Shown: positions 33,779-46,262, counted from the stretch's first letter. The stretch: DNA of 64,000 nt from Excoecaria cochinchinensis (GCA_947683425.1 CANTUQ010000060.1:1674001-1738000); one strand, 5' to 3'. Numbers and translations: made by a program. Notes: generated from the sequence alone by a model not told the origin.

Positions 33779-35105
33779 CTATTCAAATTACAAAACTCTT
33801 TTTTTTTTTTCTTTTCCTTTTTTCTAGAATGTCTTGATATTTGTGGTGACGATGGATGAGGGGCAAAATCGTCCCAAAAAATAGAGAAGTGAGGAGGAGG
33901 GGGGCACCTTCTTTGTCCACCCAAAGAATTTCATTCAAGTAAATGATAAGAAGATGTGAGCCTTTTGGGGACTGATGGTGTTGCCAAATAGGACACACAA
34001 TTATTGGATAATAGGATAGGATATTTTTCTACATACTTTTTGTGCAGAATTACAAACAGTATTTATTTATTAATTAAAATATAATTTTTTTATTTTTCAT
34101 TCTAATTGTTTATATTTAATACGTTAAGTATATTCAAGATAAGTAAATAATAAAACCTAAGAATATTTTATTTTATTTTTATGAAGGCAAAAAATTTTAA
34201 AAAATAATGCTTCAGTTGTTTTTAAAAAGGAGAAACCTAGTTGCCTGTAAACTGTAAAGCCTCAAATTTCGAAAAGGACAACCACAAGGATACTAGGTTA
34301 GGGTTCTGGTTTGTTCTTTTGGTTTGGTCAGCCCTTTGTTACAACTTCGGTTATTGAGACCATTTTCTTTTTAGTTCTTAGGGTTAGAGTATTCATTTAT
34401 TTCCAACTGAATTCCAATTTAAAATAAAATTAGTTTTATAATCAATTTTTAATAAATTAAAAATAAAGTTAATTTCTGGCAAATAGTTAATCTAGTTGGA
34501 ATTTCAAATATTTGGCATTAGTAATCAATTCGTTTTTATATTATCTTCGAATAGTAACCCATTCTCTGGAAAAACATAGCCTTTTTTTTTGGAAAAAAAT
34601 AGCCATTTAAATGTTACATTATCTTCAGTAATTTGATAATTTTTTTTTTTTTACAAAAGTGATATAATGTTTAATTGCAAAGATAATATTATCAGATATC
34701 AAATTCGAAACCTCTTGCATAATTAAATACTTATTCGTAGCATAAAAAGTTAATTATAAATTATATAATATATTACTTATGCAAAGGTGAAGGAATCATT
34801 TTAATTCTCTAATGTTTTCTGTTTGTGGAGCAACTAACTAACTTTTTTATCAAAAAAGTAATAGTTGATTGTACCAAAATATAAAAAAAAAAAAAAAAAT
34901 ACAAACATCAATTTTGTAAGATTCGTTGTAAAAATTTGATCCCTTTTGTCTTTTATTTATGAATTAATTTAAAAAAAAAAAGAATTTAGGAAATACCTTA
35001 AACAAACCAAAGTTACTTGACATTGCATAAAACATAATTAAAAAACAAGGTGCCTTGAGAGTTATTATATATATATAATACTTAGTTTTAACCTTTTATG
35101 TATAA
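33779..35105. other. AT-rich intergenic DNA between two Mutator-like elements
   Basis: No gene, RNA gene or complete transposon was recognised. Several poly-A/T runs are present. Confidence 0.5.
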
Positions 35106-35380
35106 AAAATAAAAGGCTAAAAATATCATTTGCTCATTGAATTTGTATAAAATAATTATTTTGGTATCTGAATTTTACTAAAATCACATTTGACATTTAA
35201 ACTTTTATTTTTTTTTCAATTTTTTTAATACTTCCATTTGCGCTTGTAAAACATATAATATAAAAAGCGCGAATGCGAAAAATTAATAGATTAAAAGCAT
35301 CATTTGCACCATAAACTTATAAAAAAATAGTTATTTCAGTACCTGAATTTTATTTAAGTCGCATTTAACACCTGAAATCT

Positions 35381-38300
35381 TTTTTTTTTAAACAAAGACT
35401 GGACTTTTATTAATGATCAAAACAATATTTAGCAATTAACAACTCCTCTATACATGGAGGAGGAACAAAAAATTCAACAAGACTAGCATGTAAATAAGAA
35501 GCCCGAGCAAGTTTATGAGCTATCTTATTACCTTGTCTTTTAACAAAGCTGACAGAGTACTCACTACCCTGTTCTTTAAGAGTCAAGCAATCTTGGATGA
35601 GCAAACCAAAATCAGTAGGGAGAAGAACATGGTTATTGCAAGCATTCACCACAGCCTGGGCATCAAGTTCAAACTCAACATTCGAATAATTGTGTCTTAA
35701 CATCCATTGGAGAGCCTCCCTTAAACCCCACGCTTCTGCCTCAGCTACATGAAGAACACCATTTCTTATTTTGGAGAAACCAGCGATAAACTCACCTCTA
35801 CAATTCCTCAAGACACACCCCACACCTGTTCTGCCCTCGGTCACAAATATTGCAGCATCTGTGTTACACTTTAGAGTACCAAACGTCGGTGGTGACCGCC
35901 GAATTGTTGAAACATCAGCACCTGATGAAACAGAAACCTCACTTGAAATCTTCTGAGCTGATAACCAGTCAGTATAAAAACTAAAAGAATCTCTCATTGC
36001 AACATCTGCACTTACTTTCTTGTTGTCCCAAAGCTTACGGCTTCTATCCCTCCAAATACTCCAAAGAACTATACCAATATTAACATTAGCTTGACTGTTA
36101 CTGGAAATCAAAACATTTAGAAACCACTCACCTAAAGCGTCTAGACTCGTGTAATTAAAGGAAATGTTTGCTACCCTCCAACAATCCTTCGCATGGGAGC
36201 ATTCCATGAAAATATGCCATAAATGCTCAATATCAGCTTCACATATCACACACAACACCGGCACCTCAACCCCTTTTTCCCGTAGCCGTTGCCTCGTGGG
36301 TAGACAATTTGAACACAACCTCCACAAAAAAGACTTACTCTTAGGATGCAACTTAAGAGTCCACAATTTTTTCCATCCTTTATGGACGTAACCATCATTC
36401 GCCTGTTCATTTCCCATAGCCACCCAATAACCAGACTTGGAAGAATAAACTCCATTTTTTGTAAAATGCCAAATAACCTTGTCAGGTTGAGCACGCAAAG
36501 GCAATAAAATTTTACAAATTGCCTGGACATCTTGAGGTAGAAAAATAGATGCCAGCAGCTCTTCATTCCAATTTTGGGTACCCACCTCTAATAGATCAGA
36601 CACTACCATCGAAGCCAGCTCAAGTTGTAAACTCGTTTCAACTTTAAACATTGGATTATCTTTAACCCAGGGATCACTCCAGACTTTCACTGACTGCCCA
36701 TTACCCAACCTCCATCTTATTCCCTTGAAAATAACACTCTTTGAATGTCAAACACTCCTCAAAATAAAACTAAGATTATGCCCCAGCTCTACCTCAAGGA
36801 AGCTACAACGAGAAAAATATTTAGCTTTGACTAGCCGGCTTACCAAAGAGTTCGTGTTGGATAATAGTTGTTATCCTTGCTTTCCCAAAAGTGCAATATT
36901 AAAAGCATGTAGATTTCAAAAACCCAGTCCTCCCTCTTCTTTTTTGACACACAACTTCTCCCACCTTTTCCAAGCAATTCCGCGTCTTCCATCATCATTA
37001 GAACCCCACCAAAATGAATTCATCATTCTTTGAAGCTCATCACTAATAGAAGCAGGAATAAGAAAAGTGCTCATACAATATGATGGAATAGCTTGCACAA
37101 CTGACTTTAATAAAACTTCCTTACCTGTTTGAAAGGAATTTATTCTTCCACCCTTGAATTCGTTTCCAAACTATATTCTTTAAAAATGCAAAAATAATCT
37201 TTTTAAATTTCCCAATGAGAGATGGCAGCCCCAAATAACGCCCAGTATCTATGGCATGAGAAACACCCAAGAAAACAGATAAAGAACTTCTAGTTATCTC
37301 AGAAACACTTGGACTAAAAAATATACCAGACTTGTGCAAATTAATTGCTTGCCCTGACTCTTCTTTATACCCCTTAAGAATTTTCTGAACAACTCCGCAT
37401 TCTTCCTCAGTTGCTCTAAAGAAAAGGAAACTATCATTTGCAAAGAATAAATGAGAAAAACTCGGTGCTCCTCGACTGACTCTACAACCATGCAGCAAAC
37501 CATCATTCTCCGCCCTCCTAATAACTGTGGATAAACCCTCTGCACAAAAAATAAATAAATAAGGAGATAGTGGATCTCCTTGTCAAAGTCCTCTACTAGG
37601 CAAAATTGGTCCCACTTCCTCGCCATTCATTAAAACTTTATAAGAGACAGTTGTTACACAAAGCATAATCAGGTCAATCCAGTCGGTTGCGAAACCCATA
37701 CTAACCATAATCTTCTTCAAATAATTCCAATCGACTCGATCATAGGCTTTACTAATATCAATTTTTAATCCTGCATGTCTTATCTTACCCCTTACTTTCC
37801 TTTTCATATAATGAAGAGTCTCAAATGCAACAATGACATTATCAATGATAGACCACCCTAGGACAAATGCAGATTGAAACTCTGAAATAACTTTGGGGAG
37901 CACTTTTTCAAGCTAATTAGCTAAAACTTTTGCAATTATTTTATAGACAACATTACACAGAGCTATTGGTCTAAGATCCTTCATAGAAGTTGGCATCTCA
38001 CATTTAGGAATTAAAGTAATGAGGGTATCATTCAAATGAGCAGGGAATTCCTTCCTCTGCAACCAACCCTTGCATGCTAAAAATATATCATTTCCATCCA
38101 ATGACCAAAATTTTTGATAAAATCCTGGGTTTAAACCATCAGGCCCAGGACTTTTATCAGGATGCATTTGGGAAATAGCCACTTGAAACTCCTGAAAAGT
38201 AAAAGGAGCTAGTAACTTCATATTATCTTCCAGCGAAACACAACCAGGAACTGACGATGCAATATAGCCATTATGACAATGAGAAGCAGTAAATAAATTT

Positions 38301-38780
38301 GTAAAATAATTATGAGCAATATTACATAACTCATAATTATTAGAAAACCAATTACCATCCTCATCCATCAATTTATGAATTTTGTTGACTCTTTTTCTGG
38401 TAATAGCCATAACATTAAAAAAATGAGAATTTTTATTACCACCTGATAACCAAAAGACCTTAGCTCTCTGCTGCCAAAATATCTCATCCTGCAAAAGTAA
38501 ATTTGAAAGTTTCTCCTTTAAATGAGCCAATTCCTCTACAGCCGCTAGCTCCCTCATATCCCGTAAAGCCTCCATTCTCCCTTTACAAGCATTAATCTGA
38601 GCACGAAAATTATGCTGGAATTTCCTCCCCCACTCACCCATCAAGGAAGAACACATAGCCAGCCTAGATAACACATCTGAACCAATAGTTCAAACCCACT
38701 CCCCAGAAACCATATCATAGAACCCCTCCTCATGAAGCCAAGCATTCTCAAATCTAAAACGATGAGATTTCCTCGAGCAT
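35381..38780 (-). mobile_element. 5'-truncated L1-like LINE nested in the foldback element
   Basis: It lies on the minus strand with a poly-A tail (poly-T at 35,381-35,389), a 5' end inside ORF2 (endonuclease missing), and a target duplication CTGAAATCT at 35,372-35,380 and 38,781-38,789. The two arms of the host element join when it is removed, confirming the insertion point. Confidence 0.9.
35410..38770 (-). pseudogene. LINE ORF2: reverse transcriptase, zf-RVT and RNase H
   Basis: Order on the minus strand: RT motifs DKSPGPDGLNPGFYQKFW, LRPIALCNVVYKIIAKV, DISKAYDRVDW, GDPLSPYLF and FFANDSFLF (38,200-37,400), the zf-RVT region (about 36,360-36,130), and a C-terminal RNase H (GTLKCNTDAA...GVGCVLRN, 35,880-35,470). 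Catalytic FADD reads FAND, so one metal-binding aspartate is replaced. Stops occur at 37,913-37,915 and 37,583-37,585, a frameshift lies near 37,100-37,140, and further stops occur near 36,850-36,915. The last 432 residues (36,708-35,410) are still open. Confidence 0.9.
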
Positions 38781-39625
38781 CTGAAATCTAATTATCTTTA
38801 ATTTTTTAAATACCCCCAGCAAATCAAAGGCTGACTAGAATAGTGCGTGTAAAATACGCAATATGTACAGCGTGGATCAAAGTTTATTGCGGAAAATTAA
38901 TATGATATTAATTTACATTATTATTTGTAACGGTAAAAAAATCAATTTATTTAAATCTCTAACCTATTATTCTCCTTTTTCCCATTCTTCTTCTTTTCTG
39001 TAAAATTCACAGTTTAAGCAAACCTCATTTTTCTTTTTTCTTCTGTAAAATTCTTAATTTTCACAAATATCATTTTTATGTAATCTGTAAGATTGACAAT
39101 ATTACAGAAAAATAAGAAGAATAATAAAATTTGCTTGGACTGTGAATTTTACAGAAAAAGAAGAAGAATGAGAAGAAAAAGAATAACGGGTTAGGAATTT
39201 AAATAAATTAATTGTTTTACCGTTATATATATAAATATAATATTAATATTATATTAATTTTTTGCAATAAACTTTGATTTACGCAGTACACATTTTATAT
39301 TTACACGCACTATCTTAATCAGCATTTGAGTTGTTTGAGGTGTTTAAAAAATTGAAAATAATAAGACTTCAACTATTAAATGTAGCTTAAATAAAATTCG
39401 GATGCCGGAACAACTTTTTTTTATAAGTTTAGGGGCCTTTTGATACTTTTAGCTGCATATATTTTACACGTGCAGATCCAATCAATATATGTGTAAATAG
39501 AGGTGTTAAAAAGGTTAAGAAAATAAAAGTTTAACAGTCGAATATAGTTTTAGTAAAGTTCAGATGCCGGAATGACTATTTTATACAAGTTCAAGAGGCA
39601 AATAATACTTTTTGCCAAAATAAAA

Positions 39626-41029
39626 TTTTATCTTTATGAAATATGGGGAGTACACAATTAATGTCATGTCACAATGCATTATATATTTAGTTTATTGAAA
39701 AATTTCAATTACTATTTTCACGTTCTTCAAATAATTTTTTATACAACAGTATTAATAATTTTAAGACCATACTAACAAAAACGATATTATCAATACACCA
39801 TTACTTTTTTTTTTTTAAAAAAAAAAGTTGAATACACGATTAATGTGCTATTCCCAAACCAGTAAAATGAATTGAGTCGGATAGATTTTCGCGTCAGGTT
39901 ATTTTTCGATCAATTTCGGATTGAATCACTTTGAATTTTGGTCGGATCGATTGAGATTTGAGTTAATTTTACTTTTTCAACATCAAACTGATTTTTAAAT
40001 TTTTAAGTTATTAAATCGACTTTTGATCTCATCTTTTTTAAAAAATATCAATATATTTCAATTATTTTTAAATGTTAATTACAATTTTTTAAAAAATTAC
40101 TAAAAAAAATTATGGACATATATTATAAAGAAAATTCAATTAGAGTATTATTTTATATTAACTAGTTTATTTAAATAAATAAAAGAAGAATAATGATTCA
40201 TTATATATATATTCATCAGTTTTAAAAGATATGAAAAAAGAATATCATATTTATGATCATAAATTCTTTATATATTAATAAAATGACAAAATATAGATAA
40301 AATTGTGATTTTTTGAAAAAGTTTGATTGATCATTATGATTGAAAAATATAGACATAAATTTATGAAAAAATCAATTTTGAATCAATCCATTAGAGTTAC
40401 GGATTAGAATGTATATGACTCTTAGTATTTTGAATCGAGTCATGTGTCTTTTTGTCCGGCTGGATTCGAGTTCGAGTCAATCTTTTACTATCAGATTTTT
40501 AATAAGGTTAAAAAATTGACAAGTTTAGTTATCCTCTTCCTATTTAGTTGGAAAAAAAGTATTATTCAAAATTTTGAGTTAGAAAATAGAAATTGTTATT
40601 TGATTCAATATTCCTGTCCAATATTTTTGGGTTAGAAGTTGTTATTTAATAAAAACATTGTCAAACTCACATTTAAATTTGCATTTTTTTTTATTTAGAA
40701 AAAGATAGTTCAAGCTTTCACTTTCACATTTAATTCTGAAATATTAAACTATTTTTCTAACATTAAGCTCCTTTTTATATATAATAGTATACAAATATTT
40801 TATAATTCAAAATTTTATAGCTTTGAGTTATTGACTTTAGTCATTGTTACATGGCCATTATTTTTTTTTTTATGCATTCATAAAAAGAACTGGCTGATAA
40901 ATATAATATATTCATTTTAACTTTTTCAATACAGCAAAAAACTTAGAAGTTGAATTTTAGAACTTTATTTCTCTCTTCAAGGATTTTTCCTTTAGTAATT
41001 AATAACCCAACAAATATCATTTGCACCAA
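39626..41029. other. AT-rich intergenic DNA
   Basis: No gene was seen. Short GC-richer islands near 39,870-39,960 and 40,380-40,490 (TCGGAT and TCGAGTC repeats) look like old repeat fragments but have no ends I can define. Confidence 0.4.
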
Positions 41030-41475
41030 AAGTCACCTAGTCGGTCCAATAGACTGACAAGACTCAGACCCAACAGCAAAAAATAGCAAGCACGAGCTTC
41101 TAGGCAGCGCACACGACCGATCGGATGATGTGACCGCTAGTCCCATCATCCGTCTGACACAAGGCAGCGCCCATGCTTTCCACTTGCTCTCTGTCAATTC
41201 GCCAAATACATATTCTGACTGCCAATAATCACTCTCTAGGCACTCAAGTGCCCCTCAACTATCTCATATAAATAGCCCAGCCAACGATAGCTCCAGGTAT
41301 TGAATATCTAGCATTTTATCTGTAAAACACTTTCTTTTTCTAAGCTACTAACTTAATTTTCGGAGTGTTCACGCCTGATCTGACCGGTCACTTTTTCTTG
41401 CAGGATTTTCCTTATCCGATCGGTTCTACTTCTTCTTTTCAGATAAAGATATTTCTAGTTTTATCAGTAATGACT
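41030..41475 (+). mobile_element. LTR relic of a Ty3/gypsy-type element
   Basis: A GC-richer block in AT-rich DNA has LTR architecture: TATAAATAG at 41,267-41,275, a leader, then CTAACTTAATTTTCGGAGTG and a TCTTGCAGG stretch typical of the R/U5 part of plant gypsy LTRs. No internal domain follows and no target duplication was found, so it is probably a solo or truncated LTR. Confidence 0.55.
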
Positions 41476-42492
41476 AATAATATATTTTTTTTATGAGAAT
41501 ATATAATTGAAATAAGAAGATTGTAAAATGGAAAATGTTCAATAAATCAAATATGCTAAGTTCTTTCAATTTCCAAGGTAATAGAATAGAGGTCCATGCT
41601 GGCATTTGAGTCACATGACTAGCCTTCTTGTTGCAGTGTACAGCTAGTTGCACAAGAGGTAACATGTTGCCAATAACAATATTTGAAAACAAAATTAGTT
41701 TTATGGCTTTTTTAAAATTTTTACTCTATTTTTCTTACAATAAATCCAATTTAAAATTAATTAGTATATAAAATTTTATTTTCAGTTTGGTCATTTAACC
41801 TTCAATATTTTTCATTGATTTTTTACAAATACAATTAAGAAACATCATTTTCACTTAATTTAACTTTGGCCAAATTAAGAAACATCATGCTAAGAAACAT
41901 CATTACTAGTATGCGTCCAGTGTTAACTATGTACTGTTAGCAACGCATCCTACCATTATACCTAATGTACTCCATTCCAAAATGGAAATATATATATATA
42001 TAATCATATGGTTAGCACTTGAAACCAGACTTAGTTGATCAAAGTAATAACCTGAAAAATCCAATAAAGCTAAAATGATAAACATTTTTGTAATTTCTGA
42101 ATTGAGATTGCATCAATTATGTTACATGGACAAGACAATGCATACAATGAACTTAGGTTATTTCAGGATGGACAATGCTTCCTGAAAGGTAAACACCTTA
42201 CATGTCACCGGTAGAAGCTAAAGGACTCATCCAAGCTGCAGATTTCTTTGTATTATCACCTTTTCAGGAAAGATACAAAAAGCTTAGGCTTCTGTGATCA
42301 ATGGCAAAGCCTTGTGTTTGATCATAAAGGCCACTTATCTGATCATATGAAGTATGATCAATCGTGCAGCCTCCCAAGCAAAATCAGCTATTCCTAACAA
42401 ATGAATCAAGAATTACAATAACACATAGCATATGAGTCAAGAAACATCTAAAATCCTATTTAACCACCAGAATTAAACAACAAAATTGAACT
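41476..42492. other. AT-rich intergenic DNA and 3' flank of the basic-protein gene
   Basis: No open frame of interest. The motif AAGAAACATCAT recurs near 41,838-41,905. The right part probably holds the 3' UTR of the gene starting at 42,912. Confidence 0.45.
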
Positions 42493-42912
42493 TCACTTGC
42501 ATTCAACAACAGCTTCAGCTGCTCTTCGTGGCTTGTTCTTTCGTCTGCTCCCATTTTGCCTGAATCCAATACTAATTGCTAAGTTACTGGTACTCAATTT
42601 TGCTCCAATGCCATTTTCCTCTTTGAATGAATCTGTATTTTCTTTCGTTTGTCCGGGTTTCTTCCTTTTTCGTCCATTTTCAGTGGCAGCCAGATTTGTC
42701 ACATCGTTGTTAGAGATGGAATCTTTTGCATCCTTACCATCTTCTTTAATCTCTGCAGCTTCTTCTTCTCCTTCATTATCATCCTTCAATGGTTTATTTG
42801 GCCTTCCTCTTCTTCGGTAAGCTGACACCTTTTCTTCTTCACCGCTGCCAGGATCTTCCTGTGAAGCAATTACAGTTTGCTTCTTCCCTTTCCCTCTGCC
42901 TCTTCCCACCAT
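42493..42912 (-). CDS. small basic nuclear-type protein with AT-hook-like motif, function unknown
   Basis: A single-exon frame encodes 139 residues. The N-terminus is MVGRGRGKGKKQ, followed by an AT-hook-like core RRRGRPNKPL. An acidic middle (DDNEGEEEAAEIKED) and two basic patches (GRKRKKPGQ and GSRRKNKPRR) follow. The composition suggests a chromatin or nuclear protein. I recognise it only as resembling uncharacterised plant proteins. The AT-hook reading is inferred from the RGRP core. A leader intron is likely, with an acceptor CAG near 42,973-42,975, because the upstream leader extends to about 44,000. Confidence 0.65.
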   Translation of the reverse strand: MVGRGRGKGKKQTVIASQEDPGSGEEEKVSAYRRRGRPNKPLKDDNEGEEEAAEIKEDGKDAKDSISNNDVTNLAATENGRKRKKPGQTKENTDSFKEENGIGAKLSTSNLAISIGFRQNGSRRKNKPRRAAEAVVECK

Positions 42913-44060
42913 AGTTTGAAGTATGATAATCTTATTTGATTAAAGATTCCTATATATATGGACGGATAGAGACCTGAATCAACAATGTGCAACATTACAT
43001 TAAGCTTTTCATTTCCAAATTCAATTCCAGATTGAACAGCAGGATTTCTAAAATCAATATGAGGGCAACTGATACGAGAACAATTCACCCTACGAAGGAA
43101 CCTAAATGAGCAATATTCAGACACCCAAAAGAGAAAAGTAAGAAGGCCGCATTACTGTTTATATTATTTTGGAATCTTAAAAAACTCAATTCATCCATAC
43201 TAAGGAGCTAACAAGATTTTATTTCAGAAGGCCCAAGGTAAGAGAAGATTGAAAAGTTTGATTCTTTTTCCGACCTTCATCTTGACTGGGGAAAAAGATC
43301 AAAGCTTTACTCAAAATTCTTCGTGAAAATATGAATCCATAAGATATTACAAAGATTTGGTACAACAAACCCAGGAAAAGAAAATTGAAAACCAAATTCC
43401 AGATCACCAAGCCATTTATAGCCAAACAAGTCTCAAACTCAATTCACGGAATGGTATAACAATGATTCAGCTTAGGCAAGACTAAAGGCCAGAAACAAAA
43501 ATATAAATTTCAATATTTGGTTTGCTCAACAACCTGTTGAAAATGAAAGTTGTTACTCATATGCTTAAATAGAGGCAAACCCAATAACATTCAAAGATCC
43601 AAAACCAATTTCTTTCAGCAATCAAACAAATAATTGAGCCACAACATTAAGGAGGATATGCATTTCCACCAGAAACATCACACTACACAGGGAAAGGAAG
43701 AAATGCAACTGACCTCAAAAGTCATAACAAATATCCATTACTTGAACCTTTGTTGGCAAAAATCCACTAATCAGAAATTTCAAATCAAGAAACTATCAGA
43801 AAACTAATGGGTTTTGGTTCAGCACTAAAAAGAGGTAAAAAAACAATGATCTGAATGGGAATTTAAGCATAACCCAGATCAGATATTAAATAAATCAAGA
43901 TGAGCAGCACCAAAAGATTGAAATTTAAAGGAGTGTAATCGAAGCCTGAGAGCTCAGATGCATATATGGAGGCTGGAAGAACTGAATACAAACTGCCCAA
44001 GAGAGAGAGTTAAGAAATTTGTTGAAGACGCGTATAAATATATTTCCTCTTTACTTCTGC
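42913..44060 (-). promoter_or_regulatory. leader, leader intron and promoter of the small basic-protein gene
   Basis: No coding sequence. A TATA-like TATATTTATA on the minus strand near 44,034-44,043 and a GA-rich run near 43,998-44,010 suggest transcription start around 44,000. The intron inside the leader is inferred. Confidence 0.35.
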
Positions 44061-44460
44061 AACTTCATAGGGTTTTATTTTATTTTATTTTTCTTGGAAT
44101 AATATACTCGGAAATTCGTAAAAAATATAATTAATGCTAGAATGTACTATTATATTAACCACCACCAATTTAATAAAATTGATTAATGCTTCAATTATAT
44201 TTTTTATATTTAAAAAATTAAAATGAAAGAATAAAATTTAAATTATAATCAATTAAAAAAATAATTACAGTTTTAATTATTTAAATTACAATTTAAATTC
44301 TTTAAAAACTTTTGTCTTATCCTTAAAATGTAATTGAGTTTCTTTTCATAATGCCATATCTTATTTCTTTATGAAAAATAATGTTGACCTAATGACTCGC
44401 AATATACCGATATACCCCTTTAAATAAAATGTATAATGTTTTAAAAATATAAATAAAAGA

Positions 44461-44742
44461 CTTTTTTTGAGAGAGGGTAATGGCATGTGACAAATGGTAT
44501 CAGAGTCGATCCGGACTCGGACTCGATGTTCACGCCAAGCGCTTCGAGGATGGGGTATGCAGGGAGCCCAACCTGTGACGAGAGCGTCACAGGATTGGAT
44601 GGAAAAGTATGTCATAGACAAAATAATTTCACATCGGATAGATAAACAGGAAGTCATGGGCTTATAAATATGGACGTTACACGTCTCAACAAAACTTATT
44701 TTAAGAAGAGAGTAATAGCCTGTAATATAATGCATATCAGTA
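44461..44742 (+). mobile_element. TRIM-like non-autonomous LTR element relic
   Basis: TGGTATCAGAGTC (44,495-44,507) matches the initiator-Met tRNA primer-binding site used by plant LTR elements, two bases after a TGACA end. The segment before it (CTTTTTTTGAGAGAGGGTAATGG) recurs in altered form about 235 bases later (CTTATTTTAAGAAGAGAGTAATAG...CATATCAG). Between them lies CACATCGGA and TTATAAATA, common in short plant LTRs. No coding domain is present. Confidence 0.5.
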
Positions 44743-44792
44743 CACCAATGCATGTTTAATTGCTTAGGGTTACTTACAAATTCAAATCTCAA

Positions 44793-45026
44793 CTTTAACA
44801 TGATTTTCAGTTTTAGCTCTAAATTTTTTATGGCATTGCAATTATGGGACTCCATTAAAAACTTGTTAAGTTTTAATGGAATTGTTGAATCAGCTTATAT
44901 GTGGAATTACTTTAACATGATTTTCAGTTTTAGCTCTAAATTTTTTATGGCATTGCAATTATGGGACTCCATTAAAAATCTTGTTAAGTCTTAATGGAAT
45001 TGTTGAATCAGCTTATATGTGAGATT
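44793..45026. repeat. 117-bp tandem duplication
   Basis: Two copies (44,793-44,909 and 44,910-45,026) start CTTTAACATGATTTTCAG and end TTGAATCAGCTTATATGTG. They differ at only a few positions, so the duplication is recent. Confidence 0.92.
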
Positions 45027-45029
45027 CTT

Positions 45030-45375
45030 GATTGTCAGAAGTTCATTGGGGGCAAGCTGCCAGGCTTTGTTGGAATAGGAAGAAAACCAAATTGTTCCAC
45101 CACTTTCGATCTGCTTTGCTAGTGGCAAGTGGCGGCTCTGAACGGAGGCATTTTACTGCTAGGAGTCTAGCCAGAAGCTTTCAGCTTCTCTCAGAGAAAA
45201 GGGAAAACGACAAGAGGAGAACAAATAGTGCAAAGGGAATTTCATTGTCTTTTGCAATGGCATAGAGACAAAAAAGTAAAAGAGCTTCACGACAGTTGGC
45301 GGATGTAGCTTGGCAGAAAGCTGACTCGCAATGTGGCTTCCAATACTGGTTCTTGACCGGCGAAGACAATCCAAT
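45030..45375. other. GC-richer island, possible captured gene fragment
   Basis: The block is open on both strands (plus 45,032-45,265; minus 45,369-45,181) and has gene-like composition, unlike the AT-rich flanks. The minus-strand frame reads SPVKNQYWKPHCESAFCQAT and then a hydrophobic stretch. I recognise neither. It ends at a (TTC)n/poly-T run (45,380-45,431). Confidence 0.3.
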
Positions 45376-45379
45376 TTTC

Positions 45380-45431
45380 TTTCTTTCTTCTTCTTCTTCT
45401 TCTTCTTCTTCTTTTTTTTTTTTTTTTTTCT
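45380..45431. repeat. (TTC)n / poly-T tract
   Basis: About nine TTC units are followed by about twenty T. Confidence 0.85.
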
Positions 45432-46060
45432 ACTAATCATTTGAGATCTTACACATATGCTGATTTAGCATTTCCGTTATGAATTAATAAAATTTTTAGA
45501 AAAGTTCCCTAATTGCAATGCCATATGAAGTTTAGAGCTGGGATTGTAATTTTTTTTAAAACCACAAGTTGAGATCAAAATTTGTAATCAACCCTCAAAA
45601 AATTATTAATAGCAAGTAAATAATCTCTTCATTAGCCGGGAGTCAAATGGGCGAATTCCGAATGCACAGTGTTAATTCTGGATATTGCCAGATTTGCTTC
45701 AATCTAATTCACAAATTGCTTCCACTTAAATTGTGATTTAAATACAATTAGCAATAACAGAACAATCAGTATCACGGTCTCCACTTATCAAAAGCAGCTT
45801 TCTCACAAGTCATATGTACATGCTCATAGCCATAAGTGAATGAAAATAGAAACAGATGAGCATTAATTTATGTATATTCTACCAAGTCCAAATTTCATTT
45901 TATGCATAATACAGTTAAAAAAACCAAACTTCTTTTGAAAAAGGAAGCGAAATATCAAGACATCACACCATAAACAATCACGTGTGAGACTTCAGCAGAT
46001 TTTGAGACATTGCTCATCAAATGGCATAACAGCTGATCAGGTTACAAGCCTCTCTATCTT

Positions 46061-46262
46061 TTAACATTTCTTAAGAGATACCTTGGCTTTATGCTCCTTA
46101 AACTTCATGGCCATAGAAATGACTGCATGACTCCATTTCTCCCTTTAGAAAAACTAACAAAGAAAAGAGTCAAAGCATGAGTTCAAATTTCACAATCATA
46201 CAATATCAGTGAGCTGTGCATAATGATGGTAGAAGAATACCTTATTGAATTCAGCAAAGGAT
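46061..46262 (-). pseudogene. two orphan exon-like segments of an unrecognised gene
   Basis: A 22-base segment (46,262-46,241, flanked by CAG and GTATTC) joins in frame to a terminal segment (46,138-46,061) that begins after GGGAG and ends TAA. Together they would read SFAEFNKKWSHAVISMAMKF, then KEHKAKVSLKKC and stop. The amphipathic lysine-rich reading looks like real coding sequence, but no further exons were recognised and no family is known to me. Confidence 0.25.

Larger units (their letters stand above)
35115..39616. mobile_element. palindromic (foldback) Mutator-like element, split by a LINE
   Basis: Without the nested LINE the element is about 1.1 kb, made almost wholly of two inverted arms of about 540 bases that meet near 39,065-39,090. 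The ends are GGCTAAAAATATCATTTGC and its partner ending TTTTTGCC. A perfect nine-base duplication AAAATAAAA flanks it (35,106-35,114 and 39,617-39,625). Each arm contains a subterminal module that repeats the terminal one (ATCATTTGC...TATAAAATAATTATTT...CTGAATTTTA). There is no coding capacity. Confidence 0.85.

Noticed and set aside
45030..45375. A functional small gene
   Set aside because: No recognised family, no convincing splice sites or leader, and open frames on both strands; kept only as an unexplained island.
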